Origin: an uncultured Nostoc sp.
GTDB lineage: Bacteria; Cyanobacteriota; Cyanobacteriia; Cyanobacteriales; Nostocaceae
Direction: 5' to 3'
Assembly: GCF_937863485.1 (NCBI RefSeq)
Contig: NZ_CALMFY010000169.1
Span: 1-63,199 of the forward strand
DNA length: 63,199 nt
Shown: positions 55,815 to 63,199 of the stretch, in pieces
Layout: each line of letters starts with the position of its first letter
How positions within the stretch are numbered: the stretch's first letter is position 1
Translations under genes and position numbers: made by a program
The notes under the pieces: model-generated
The model's input: only the letters and a program-made list of their open reading frames with translations
Told to the model about the DNA's origin: nothing
Database searches by the model: none

Positions 55815-57311
55815 ATGACAAACCCTCGTCAACTAGCTTTTATTGCCCTGCGAGATGTTCATAAGGGGGCTTATGCTGATGTTGCCCTAGATAGAGTGCT
55901 GCAAAAAGTTAATTTGGCTGATAACGATCGCCGTTTGGTGACAGAACTGGTTTATGGGAGCGTCAGAAGGCAGCGCACTCTTGATAGTCTCATTGATCAA
56001 CTCGCTAAAAAGAAATCTGATCAACAACCACAAGACCTCCGCACCATTTTACATCTGGGCTTCTACCAACTGCGCTATCAAGAGCGTATTCCCGCCTCAG
56101 CTGCTGTTAATACCACCGTCCAACTTGCTAAAGAAAACGGTTTTTCTGGACTCACGGGTTTTGTTAACGGTCTATTACGCCAGTACATTCGCCTTGCAGA
56201 AAAGATAAAGGCAGATCCGTTACAACTTCCAGAGAACCTAGTGGAACACTTTGACTTTTCACCTGATCTGGAAAACCTCTCTCCAAACCTCTCTCCTAAA
56301 AGGGGAGAGGCTTTGAATTCTCCCTCAACCCTACAAGGGTTGGGGGCTGGGGGGTTAGCTTTCGTAACTTTTCCAGGTCAGGTGAAACGCTTGGGTATTT
56401 TACACAGCTTTCCTGACTGGATTATTCAAGTTTGGTTAGAACAATTGGGTTTGGCCCAGACAGAACAATTATGTGAATGGATGAACCGATCACCAACAAT
56501 TGACTTGCGTATCAACCCCCTTTGCACTTCAATTGAGCAAGTTGAGGCGGCTTTGCAATCTGCTGGTATTTTGGTGAGACGGATTTCTCATTTACCCCAA
56601 GCTTTACGATTGATTGGTAATACTGGGTCAATTCAAAAACTACCTGGTTTCAAAGAAGGTTGGTGGACTGTACAAGATAGTAGTGCCCAATTGGTAAGTC
56701 ATTTGCTCGACCCCCAACCAGGTGAGGTGGTAATTGATGCCTGTGCTGCACCAGGGGGTAAAACAACCCACATCGCTGAATTAATGGCAGATAAAGGGAA
56801 AATTTGGGCTTGCGATCGCACTCCTTCTCGTCTTCGCAAACTCCAAGAAAATTCTCAACGGCTGAATTTACAATCTATTCAAATTTACACTGGTGACAGT
56901 CGTCATTTTGCCCAATTTCAAAACACCGCAGACCGCGTATTACTGGATGCTCCATGTTCTGGTTTGGGAACCATGCACCGTCATGCTGATGCTCGTTGGC
57001 GACAGACACCAGAATCTGTCCGAGAACTTTCCCTGCTGCAAAAAGAATTATTAACACATACATCTACTTTTGTCAAACCTAGTGGTGTACTAGTTTATGC
57101 TACCTGTACATTGCATCCAGCAGAAAATGAACAAGTGATTTCGGCATTTTTAGCTGAGTCACCTGATTGGCAAATTGAGTCTCCCAGCGGCTTTGAGTTC
57201 CCTGATTCTGCCCATACCATGCCTCAAGGTTGGTTTAAAGTCTGGCCCCATCGACAGGACATGGATGGCTTTTTTATGGTGCGCTTAAGAAAAACCAATA
57301 ATTCCGAGTGA
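55815..57311 (+). CDS. rsmB: 16S rRNA (cytosine-967-C5)-methyltransferase RsmB, with in-frame MITE
   Basis: A 498-residue protein from ATG 55815 (MTNPRQLAFIALRDV); the frame extends to a TTG at 55773 inside repeat-like sequence. An N-terminal NusB-like domain (residues 1-140) precedes the methyltransferase: PGEVVIDACAAPGGKTTHIA, ACDRTPSRL, VLLDAPCSGLGTMHRH with the first Cys, and LVYATCTLHPAENEQ with the catalytic Cys. Between about residues 148 and 192 a MITE (56257-56387) adds NLSPNLSPKRGEALNSPSTL and nearby residues, absent from the family, without breaking the frame. TerB-like gene follows. Confidence 0.94.
   Translation: MTNPRQLAFIALRDVHKGAYADVALDRVLQKVNLADNDRRLVTELVYGSVRRQRTLDSLIDQLAKKKSDQQPQDLRTILHLGFYQLRYQERIPASAAVNTTVQLAKENGFSGLTGFVNGLLRQYIRLAEKIKADPLQLPENLVEHFDFSPDLENLSPNLSPKRGEALNSPSTLQGLGAGGLAFVTFPGQVKRLGILHSFPDWIIQVWLEQLGLAQTEQLCEWMNRSPTIDLRINPLCTSIEQVEAALQSAGILVRRISHLPQALRLIGNTGSIQKLPGFKEGWWTVQDSSAQLVSHLLDPQPGEVVIDACAAPGGKTTHIAELMADKGKIWACDRTPSRLRKLQENSQRLNLQSIQIYTGDSRHFAQFQNTADRVLLDAPCSGLGTMHRHADARWRQTPESVRELSLLQKELLTHTSTFVKPSGVLVYATCTLHPAENEQVISAFLAESPDWQIESPSGFEFPDSAHTMPQGWFKVWPHRQDMDGFFMVRLRKTNNSE
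56257..56387. mobile_element. MITE-like element inserted in frame in rsmB
   Basis: The 131-bp element has about 19-bp inverted ends: TTTCACCTGATCTGGAAAA and (inverted) TTTCACCTGACCTGGAAAA. The inside holds CCTCTCTCCTAAAAGGGGAG and CCCTACAAGGGTTGGGGG hairpins. It codes for an open, low-complexity insert in RsmB. Confidence 0.85.
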
Positions 57312-57368
57312 ATACTGTTTGGGATTGTACGATTTTATGGAGGTCTGAATCTACCAGAGGAGGCAGCA

Positions 57369-57791
57369 ATGGTTACCCCTTCCAATGTGAAAAACTTAGT
57401 TAAAATCCTGATTGGAGCAGCCTGGATCGATGGCAGAATCCAGCCAGAAGAACGGCAATATCTGCGCGAAATAGCTCAAGCAAAGGGTTTGGCTAACGAT
57501 CCAGAAATTAAGCCTTGGCTGTACGAATTAGTTCCTGTACAACCAAAAGAGTGCTATGACTGGGTGCAGGAGTATTTAGGCGATCGCCCCAGCCTTGAAG
57601 ATTGTGAAAACTTGATTGAAGCCATCAGTGGCTTAATTTATAGCGATGGTGAAGTTGCCGTTGAAGAAGCCAGACTCCTAACGGAATTGCAAGATATAGC
57701 CAAACCGCATGATTCAACTCAACCAGTTCAGACTAAACTTCTAAAACAAATTCAAAAGCTTTACCGCCGTTGGGTTGAAGTGCAAAACTAA
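57369..57791 (+). CDS. TerB-family protein
   Basis: A 140-residue, all-helical protein of the tellurite-resistance TerB fold: LVKILIGAAWIDGRIQPEER and LIEAISGLIYSDGEVAVEEA are the paired Asp-Gly metal-binding helices typical of TerB. Function in cyanobacteria is unknown; TerB domains are linked to membrane stress responses. A strong GAGGAGG lies 7 bases before ATG 57369. It is 57 bases after rsmB on the same strand. Confidence 0.88.
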   Translation: MVTPSNVKNLVKILIGAAWIDGRIQPEERQYLREIAQAKGLANDPEIKPWLYELVPVQPKECYDWVQEYLGDRPSLEDCENLIEAISGLIYSDGEVAVEEARLLTELQDIAKPHDSTQPVQTKLLKQIQKLYRRWVEVQN

Positions 57792-57797
57792 CAGGGA

Positions 57798-57926
57798 GTT
57801 ATGAGTTATGAGTTATGAGTTATGAGTTATTAGTTGACAAGAGGCGAATAATCGCTTCTGTAAATAGATGATTTTTAAGTTTGGCACTCACAACTAAGCA
57901 CTCGGCACTCAGCACTCATCACTCAT
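57798..57926. repeat. Heptanucleotide STRR repeats
   Basis: Five tandem AGTTATG/AGTTATT units (57798-57833), then about 60 bases later four or more CACTCA/GCACTCG-type units (about 57886-57926). These are the short tandemly repeated heptamers typical of heterocystous cyanobacteria. Confidence 0.85.
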
Positions 57927-57932
57927 TACTGC

Positions 57933-58160
57933 TTATGGCTTCGGTTCACCCAGACCCGGAGTCTCTTCTTTATCAACCTTAGGCACAAAATCAGGACGCT
58001 CTTTGCTTTCCCAACCTGCGGGGCGTTTTGAGTTGTACCAAGCTATTGAACCAATGCTTACAGCAGCAATAAAACCAACGACATACACCAAGGTAAAAGC
58101 CAAGGGAAAATGAGGAGCAGCATCTATGGCTGGTGCTGCTGTCTGCATAAATAAATGCAT
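57933..58160 (-). CDS. Psb35-like photosystem II assembly protein
   Basis: A 75-residue membrane protein: one transmembrane helix (AFTLVYVVGFIAAVSIGSIAW) and a conserved acidic tail (NSKRPAGWESKERPDFVPKV, then PGLGEPKP). This matches the Ssl2148 family of cyanobacteria, named Psb35 for association with photosystem II assembly; the match is from memory. The start is ATG 58160, preceded by GGAG at 10 bases; a TTG at 58175 overlaps that site. Confidence 0.8.
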   Translation of the reverse strand: MHLFMQTAAPAIDAAPHFPLAFTLVYVVGFIAAVSIGSIAWYNSKRPAGWESKERPDFVPKVDKEETPGLGEPKP

Positions 58161-58333
58161 GAGTATATTCTCCAAGGTTAAATAACAGTACTTAACACAT
58201 TATCAAATGAGCGTATCACGTAACATCCCCCTGTAGTTAAGTTTAAGCAACTTCATATTGCACAGAAATGCGGACGCAGGGACACAAGGAGCAGGATTTT
58301 TACCTATATGCCCAATGCCCAATGCCCAATTCC

Positions 58334-60694
58334 TCATTCATGAGACGGTCTAAGTCGATCCCGCCAGGATGGCTGTGACCGTGAAGAACCTGAAGAACCA
58401 GAACTATTATTTGCGGGAGAGAACGATCGCCGAGTTCTTCGAGACGGGGGAGAAGAAGAATCAGATTCTACTTTTCTAGATCGCCGCCGTGGGGTAGATG
58501 ATTCTGAGGAAGAGTTGCTGGAACTTGATTCTTGGCTGCGATCGCGCCTTCTCCGTCTTGGGGTATAATCGCTGGATTGCTGTTCTTCTTCAGAATAGCT
58601 CCTCCTATTTCTACGTCTTCTAGATGAACCACTATCCTCAGAATTAGAATTTGTAGAACTTTCCCTTTCTGAGTCATCATCATCAGAAATAGAATGATTC
58701 AGCACTTGTTTGGGCTTGATGGACTGGGCTTTGATAGTGCCTTTGCGACCTTCTAACTTGGGTCGTTTGGGAAATTTTTCTACGGGCATCCCCTCTGCCG
58801 CTTTTTCCATAAATTCGTGCCAAGTATAAGCGGCGCTACTACTGCTACCGTCTGTGGGGTGGTTGTCATCGTTACCTAGCCACACCCCTGTCACCATCTG
58901 GGGAATGTAGCCAATAAACCACAAATCACGGGCTTCGTCGGAGGTGCCGGTTTTGCCTGCAACTGGTCTATTATCTAACTGAGCAGCACCACCAGTTCCC
59001 GCTTCTACAACGTTGCGTAGCATCCAAGTCATGATGGCGGCACTGTCAGCGTCAAGGGCGCGTTGAGACGGGAAATTAGCTGACCAGATTACTTTGCCTT
59101 GGCGGTTGAGAATGCGAGTAATACCATGAGGCTCTGTATGCAATCCTTGGGTGGCAAAACTGCCGTAAGCACTGGTCAATTCCAGCAAATTCACTTCGTT
59201 GGAGCCGAGAGCCAAGGAATAGGTGGGCCTGAGTTCAGATTTTATCCCCATATCATGGGCAAGTTTAATCGTTGGCGTAAATCCTACATCAATCAGCACC
59301 TTCACCGCAATAATATTGATAGAGCGGGTGAGGGCATCTAGCATGTCCATTGACCCGTGGAAGTTTTTACCAAAGTTTTTCGGTTCATAGCCATCTACGA
59401 CAATCGGTGCATCCTCATAGGTATCGTAGGGACTTTTACCGCTAGCGATCGCAGTGGCATATACAAACCCTTTAAATGTCGATCCTGGCTGCCGCTGTGC
59501 CTGAGTAACCCGATTAAACTGGTTTTTACCAAAGTCTTTTCCGCCAACCATTGCCTTAATTTCACCGCTGCGGGGGTCAATGGCAACCATTGATCCTTGC
59601 TTAAAGTTCTCCCAGCGTCCTTGATTTCGCAGCGTTTTGGCAACTGCTTCTTCTGCTACCTTCTGCCAAGTTGGGTTCAGCGTAGTTTCCACTACTAGAC
59701 CCCCACTTGCTAGCACCTTAGGAGAAACGTACTTCGGCAATTCTTTTTGGATGTAGCTAGTAAAGTAGGGTGATTCTACTTGGACTCGCTTGGGTAAACT
59801 GCTTTTCAGGGTTAGTGGCTCCTGAACTGCTGCCTGCCTTTGCTCTGGCGTAATTATTTTATCCTCTTGCATCCGTAGCAATACCAAGTCCCGCCGCCGT
59901 TTTGCAGCTTCTGGATTCCTGTTTGGGGCGTACAAGCTAGGAGCAGGAGCTAATCCAGCAATCGTTGCCATTTCGGCGAGTGACAGTTGATCTGGCGATT
60001 TACTAAAGTATACCCAGGCTGCATCTGCTACACCATAAGCTCCATTTCCCAAGTAAACCAGATTCAAGTAACGCTCTAAAATCTGATCTTTGGTTAATTC
60101 TTGCTCCATTTTTTGGGCGAGGCGGACTTCCTTGAGTTTGCGCCAGATTGTCTGTTCTTGTTTCAGGAAGAGAATCCGCGTTAGCTGTTGGGTGATGGTG
60201 CTACCACCTTCTACCACACCTTGCGATCGCAAATTATTCAAACTCGCTCTCACAATTCCTTGAGGATCAAATCCGTTGTGCTGCTTAAATCTTCTATCTT
60301 CTGAGGCAATGAAAGCTTTTTTTAAATTATCTGGTATTTGTTCTAGCTTTAGCTGTTCTCTACTGGCTTCACCTTGTTGTTGTAATATGCTTCCATCAAC
60401 AGCTTTAATGGTCAGTGTTTGCTCTCTAAGCACGGCGTTTAGCTCGGCCTTATCTGGCAAAGTGCGATCTATTAGACTGACGCCGTAGATGAAAGCTACT
60501 ATCCCACCACCTACACCCAAGCCTGCCCAAAACCATAAGCGACGATAAAGTGGTTTACCGCCAGTTGCCTGATTGGTCTTCATCCTAGATGGTAAAATTT
60601 TCATTTTGCTCAGTAACTGCCTTGCCTGCGCCAGATGTGCTGGTAGTATTTCAATTGTCGATTCTTCGTGTTGATGATGATTACCAAGTAGCAA
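58334..60694 (-). CDS. Class A penicillin-binding protein (PBP1A-type)
   Basis: A 786-residue bifunctional peptidoglycan synthase. One membrane helix (about 52-72), a GT51 glycosyltransferase domain (SEDRRFKQHNGFD with the catalytic Glu, GGSTITQQLTRILF, RYLNLVYLGNGAYG), and a transpeptidase domain with SxxK QPGSTFKGF near 405, SIN in TRSINIIAVK and KTGT in VAGKTGTSDEARD. The last 130 residues are an unusual Ser/Arg-rich tail (SRRRRNRRSYSEEE, TPRRRRRDRSQESSSS). The start TTG 60694 is supported by GGGGAGG seven bases upstream. Acts in the periplasm. Confidence 0.93.
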   Translation of the reverse strand: MLLGNHHQHEESTIEILPAHLAQARQLLSKMKILPSRMKTNQATGGKPLYRRLWFWAGLGVGGGIVAFIYGVSLIDRTLPDKAELNAVLREQTLTIKAVDGSILQQQGEASREQLKLEQIPDNLKKAFIASEDRRFKQHNGFDPQGIVRASLNNLRSQGVVEGGSTITQQLTRILFLKQEQTIWRKLKEVRLAQKMEQELTKDQILERYLNLVYLGNGAYGVADAAWVYFSKSPDQLSLAEMATIAGLAPAPSLYAPNRNPEAAKRRRDLVLLRMQEDKIITPEQRQAAVQEPLTLKSSLPKRVQVESPYFTSYIQKELPKYVSPKVLASGGLVVETTLNPTWQKVAEEAVAKTLRNQGRWENFKQGSMVAIDPRSGEIKAMVGGKDFGKNQFNRVTQAQRQPGSTFKGFVYATAIASGKSPYDTYEDAPIVVDGYEPKNFGKNFHGSMDMLDALTRSINIIAVKVLIDVGFTPTIKLAHDMGIKSELRPTYSLALGSNEVNLLELTSAYGSFATQGLHTEPHGITRILNRQGKVIWSANFPSQRALDADSAAIMTWMLRNVVEAGTGGAAQLDNRPVAGKTGTSDEARDLWFIGYIPQMVTGVWLGNDDNHPTDGSSSSAAYTWHEFMEKAAEGMPVEKFPKRPKLEGRKGTIKAQSIKPKQVLNHSISDDDDSERESSTNSNSEDSGSSRRRRNRRSYSEEEQQSSDYTPRRRRRDRSQESSSSNSSSESSTPRRRSRKVESDSSSPPSRRTRRSFSPANNSSGSSGSSRSQPSWRDRLRPSHE

Positions 60695-61394
60695 TCACGG
60701 TTCCTCCCCATTAGAGTCACTCTAATTAGTTGGTTTTCGCTTCAAACACAAAATAATATTTTATACGTTAACTCCTCTATATAAAGTCCTAACTACTTAA
60801 CCACTATCAATAAGCTTTAGGGTTATAGCACCATCTTTATGTTAGTTTGCCACTCTTCTGGCTCAAGCCACGGAGATTCTCAGTTCAACGAGTCCATTTA
60901 ATTAGAGCAACTTGCGATACTCTCACCAGAGGTGGTTCTCTCCCTAAGCATTACTTGCCGAGTGCCCCTCGGTAGTCGGATTACTCCAAAATTGATTTGA
61001 GTTAAGTGCCAGTCGTCTAATTCCTGTAAATCTTTTATCTACTTTCAGGCTGCTTAACAAAAATTGTCAAGCCACTAGAACAACAAAGTAGAACCCCATA
61101 GATTTAATTGTCAAGGTGCGGCGTCTGTATGTTAAACAGCAATCAGGTTTTTAAACAGGTTGATTACCTTTCCTGCTACAGTAAATGGTAATGCAAATTA
61201 GCTACCATATCAATAAAAAAAAGACCGAAAGCTTATCAATTGAGCTTTAGTTAAGACGAGTGGGAGAGGCTAGATTGCTACGCTTTATCAATAAAATACT
61301 TAACAAAACTCACTACTATAGAATAATAATGTATATTAGATTGAGTTTTGTAAAACTACTGCAATTATCATAATTTTTAGAAATATAAAAACTA
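60695..61394. other. 700-bp spacer with transposon relic
   Basis: No protein gene is seen. It contains the relic at 60847-60995 and, on the minus strand at about 61070 and 61110, TTGACAATT boxes that could be promoter -35 elements, though no matching -10 box was assigned. The final 150 bases before folK are AT-rich. Confidence 0.5.
60847..60995 (-). mobile_element. IS200/IS605-type right-end/omega-RNA-like relic
   Basis: On the minus strand this reads GTAATCCGACTACCGAGG...GGACTCGTTGAACTGAGAA, TCTCCGTGGCTTGAGCCA, GAAGAGTGGCAA. TnpB elements of the IS605/IS1341 group end in a similar pattern (TTGAAxTxAGAATCCC, hairpin, GGGAGTGTCAA) that encodes the guide-RNA scaffold. CCGAGGGGCACTCGG and CACCTCTGGTGAG form further hairpins. 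No TnpB coding sequence is present. It may be a decayed element end, or possibly a retained structured RNA. The match is by pattern memory. Confidence 0.45.
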
Positions 61395-61454
61395 TTGACA
61401 TTTTCTGGATATCCGCAAAGACAGCCCGAAAACAGCTTACTTAAGGAGAGTATG

Positions 61455-61970
61455 ATGCCTGAGTTGGGCTATGCCTACGCCAAGCCCAGACGAAGCGCTA
61501 TTGCCCTTGGTAGTAATATCGGCGATTCACAGGCGATTTTAGAAGCAGCTATCGAAACTTTAGTCCAAACGCCAGGTATTCTCTTAGAAGCCAGATCAAG
61601 TTGGTACCAAACCAAAGCAGTAGGGCCACAGCAGCCAGATTACTTAAATGGCTGCGTCACATTGCAAGTAGAAATGCTACCCCAGAAGTTATTAGAAGCT
61701 TTGTTAGGAATTGAACAACAATTTGGGCGTGTGCGTCAAGAACGCTGGGGGCCACGAACCCTGGATTTGGATTTGTTATTATATGATGACTTGATTGTGG
61801 ATACACCAAACCTCCAGATTCCCCATCCCCGAATGCGGGATCGGGCCTTTGTGCTAGTACCACTGGCAGAAATTGCCTCAGATTGGGTAGAACCAGTTTC
61901 TAGGTGTGTTATTAAAGAACTGCTTAAAGAAATAGACTGTTCTGATGTACATTTATTGATGGACAATTAA
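61455..61970 (+). CDS. folK: 2-amino-4-hydroxy-6-hydroxymethyldihydropteridine pyrophosphokinase
   Basis: A 171-residue HPPK, which moves pyrophosphate from ATP to the pterin alcohol in folate synthesis. Motifs seen: AIALGSNIGDSQ, SSWYQTKAVGPQQPDYLNGC, and the catalytic WGPRTLDLDLLLYDD with PHPRMRDRAFVLVPLAEIA. Start at ATG 61455, preceded by AAGGAG with 6 bases spacing; the frame extends further upstream to a TTG. The first ten residues (MPELGYAYAK) are encoded by a copy of the palindromic repeat, so the repeat supplies the start codon. Nudix and ADP-ribosylglycohydrolase-like genes follow. Confidence 0.94.
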   Translation: MPELGYAYAKPRRSAIALGSNIGDSQAILEAAIETLVQTPGILLEARSSWYQTKAVGPQQPDYLNGCVTLQVEMLPQKLLEALLGIEQQFGRVRQERWGPRTLDLDLLLYDDLIVDTPNLQIPHPRMRDRAFVLVPLAEIASDWVEPVSRCVIKELLKEIDCSDVHLLMDN

Positions 61971-62038
61971 AATTACTATCCTTAAACACAGAAGAACGCT
62001 GATTTCACCTCTGTATTCACAGATAATCAGATTTTACT

Positions 62039-62587
62039 ATGCCATTAGGTAGAGAATTACCACAACTGCTGAAACAACGCTTGTTTTATAAAGGACGCAA
62101 GTTTGATTTTGAAGTTAATCGTTTGCGTTTGCCTAATAAAGCTGAAGGAGAATGGGAATGTATTCGTCACCCTGGTGGTGCCCTAGCTGTACCTGTGACA
62201 TCAGAAGGCAAACTTGTACTCGTGCGCCAGTATCGTTTTGCAGTTCAGGGACGGATATTAGAATTTCCAGCGGGAACTGTAGAACCAAATGAAGATCCCC
62301 TAGAAACGATACAGCGTGAAATTGAAGAAGAAACTGGCTATAGTGCCCAAAAATGGGACAAACTAGGCGAATTTTTCCTAGCGCCTGGTTATTCTGATGA
62401 AATTATCTATGCATTTCTAGCGCGAGATTTAGAAAAGCTGGAGACACCACCACCACAAGATGGAGACGAGGATATTGAAACTGTGTTTTTGACTCCCAAA
62501 GAATTAGAGAAAGCTATTCTGGAAGGAGAACTGGTAGATGCTAAATCAGTTTCTAGCTTCTTTCTGGCGCGTCCGTTTTTAGTTTAA
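62039..62587 (+). CDS. Nudix hydrolase (ADP-ribose pyrophosphatase-like)
   Basis: A 182-residue Nudix protein. The Nudix box is intact (GTVEPNEDPLETIQREIEEE then TGY). The preceding LVLVRQYRFAVQGRILEFPA and following LAPGYSDEIIYAF match the ADP-ribose diphosphatase group, which hydrolyses ADP-ribose to AMP and ribose-5-phosphate. ATG at 62039, 68 bases after folK. Its neighbour at 62595 is ADP-ribosylglycohydrolase-like, so the pair may recycle ADP-ribose. Confidence 0.92.
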   Translation: MPLGRELPQLLKQRLFYKGRKFDFEVNRLRLPNKAEGEWECIRHPGGALAVPVTSEGKLVLVRQYRFAVQGRILEFPAGTVEPNEDPLETIQREIEEETGYSAQKWDKLGEFFLAPGYSDEIIYAFLARDLEKLETPPPQDGDEDIETVFLTPKELEKAILEGELVDAKSVSSFFLARPFLV

Positions 62588-62594
62588 TACCTAT

Positions 62595-63173
62595 ATGCTG
62601 CTAGAGTTAGCAATCGCAGATGCCTACGGTGCAGGCTTTGAATATGGTGACGAGATGATCGTTAACAACGATTTGAGTCGATACGTCGAACATCCGCGTT
62701 TTCGACTCATCCCTGAAACTTACACTGACGACACCCAGATGAGCATTGCCATTGCGGAGGTGATTGTTGCTCAAGTGCCTTGGACACCAGAAGTTTTAGC
62801 CGATAGTTTTGTTAAAGCCTTTAAACGCGACCCCAGAGAGGGTTATGCTAGAAACTTCTACCATTTTTTAGTAGGAATTCAAGATGGGCAAGAGTTTTTA
62901 ACCGAAATTCGCCCTGACAGCGATAAAAGTGGGGCAGCAATGCGTGCAGCGCCCATAGGTATTTATCCTACAGCAGAGAAAGTCATTCAGGCGACAACAA
63001 TTCAAGCGGCAATTACCCACAATACACCTGATGGGATCAATGCTGCGGTTGCGGCTGCTTTGATGTCACATTATTTTATCTATCGACTGGGAGCAAAACG
63101 CAAATTAGGACAGTTTCTAGAAGATTGTGTATCGGGGGAGTGGTCTGGGAGCATCCCAATTGTGCAAAAATAA
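62595..63173 (+). CDS. ADP-ribosylglycohydrolase-like protein, possibly truncated
   Basis: The 192-residue product starts 7 bases after the Nudix gene, so the two are probably translated together. It has ARH features: LAIADAYGAGFEY, the metal-binding TYTDDTQMSIAIAE near 42-55, SDKSGAAMRAAPIGIYP and AAITHNTPDGINAAVAA. Family members usually continue after EWS with about 60-80 residues, including a second metal-binding Asp cluster; here the frame ends with GSIPIVQK and TAA. A frameshift near 63150 or a truncated allele is likely, but the window ends 26 bases later. Confidence 0.8.
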   Translation: MLLELAIADAYGAGFEYGDEMIVNNDLSRYVEHPRFRLIPETYTDDTQMSIAIAEVIVAQVPWTPEVLADSFVKAFKRDPREGYARNFYHFLVGIQDGQEFLTEIRPDSDKSGAAMRAAPIGIYPTAEKVIQATTIQAAITHNTPDGINAAVAAALMSHYFIYRLGAKRKLGQFLEDCVSGEWSGSIPIVQK

Positions 63174-63199
63174 AGAAAGGAAAATCATTCGCGAGATTT

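Overview
The window looks like chromosomal DNA of a filamentous, probably Nostoc-type, cyanobacterium. HIP1 octamers (GCGATCGC) are scattered through genes and spacers. Heptanucleotide STRR repeats and the palindromic GCGATGCCTGCGG family are present. Several genes are cyanobacterial: ldpA, the Ycf45-type R3H ATPase, the BciB/Slr1923-type vinyl reductase, a Psb35-like protein, a GH100 invertase and an Anabaena-type AGE epimerase. No tRNA, rRNA or CRISPR array was recognised.

Layout. 1-5.5 kb is an accessory, all-minus block. It holds a Bell-like effector and an NB-ARC/TPR protein that share one short motif, two unknown proteins, a decayed Uma2 gene and a PD-(D/E)XK nuclease-like gene. 5.5-13.7 kb has acs, a TPR protein, a fossil of the acs 3' end, two Uma2 genes, aspartoacylase, the AGE epimerase and a secreted cupin. 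13.8-18.3 kb is a minus-strand cluster of a BrxD/DUF2791 ATPase, a membrane coiled-coil protein with a TerB_C-like end and a DUF815 ATPase. 18.3-24.8 kb mixes TMEM14, a fructosamine-kinase-like gene and an M16 peptidase with MITEs, two 21-bp tandem arrays, a fasciclin remnant and a receiver protein lacking its phospho-acceptor. 24.9-29.1 kb is one giant CheB-CheR-PAS-kinase-receiver gene. 30.4-32.8 kb is a NACHT NTPase.

33-45.2 kb is mostly housekeeping: ruvC, yvcK, tsaE, a patatin-like lipase, pyrC, lepB, a MOSC protein, ldpA and the R3H ATPase. 45.2-53.7 kb is a graveyard: a frameshifted nuclease fused tail to tail with a broken DUF5615-like toxin (its DUF433 antitoxin is open), a doubly deleted ABC exporter, a frameshifted HicB, and PspA-like and WD40-DnaJ genes each broken by a single TAA. 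bciB and an alpha/beta hydrolase remain intact there. 54-63.2 kb returns to core genes: GH100 invertase, rsmB, a TerB-like protein, psb35-like, a class A penicillin-binding protein, folK, a Nudix hydrolase and an ADP-ribosylglycohydrolase-like gene. A relic resembling a TnpB guide-RNA end lies upstream of folK.

The strongest candidate for unusual biology is the Bell/NB-ARC pair at the left edge, which fits a two-gene amyloid-signalling immune device. Next is the DUF2791/TerB_C/DUF815 cluster. A third theme is short repeats and MITEs that insert in frame into coding genes (AGE epimerase, folK, rsmB, ldpA, M16 peptidase) and in some cases supply the start codon. All calls come from reading the sequence by eye; no database search was run.
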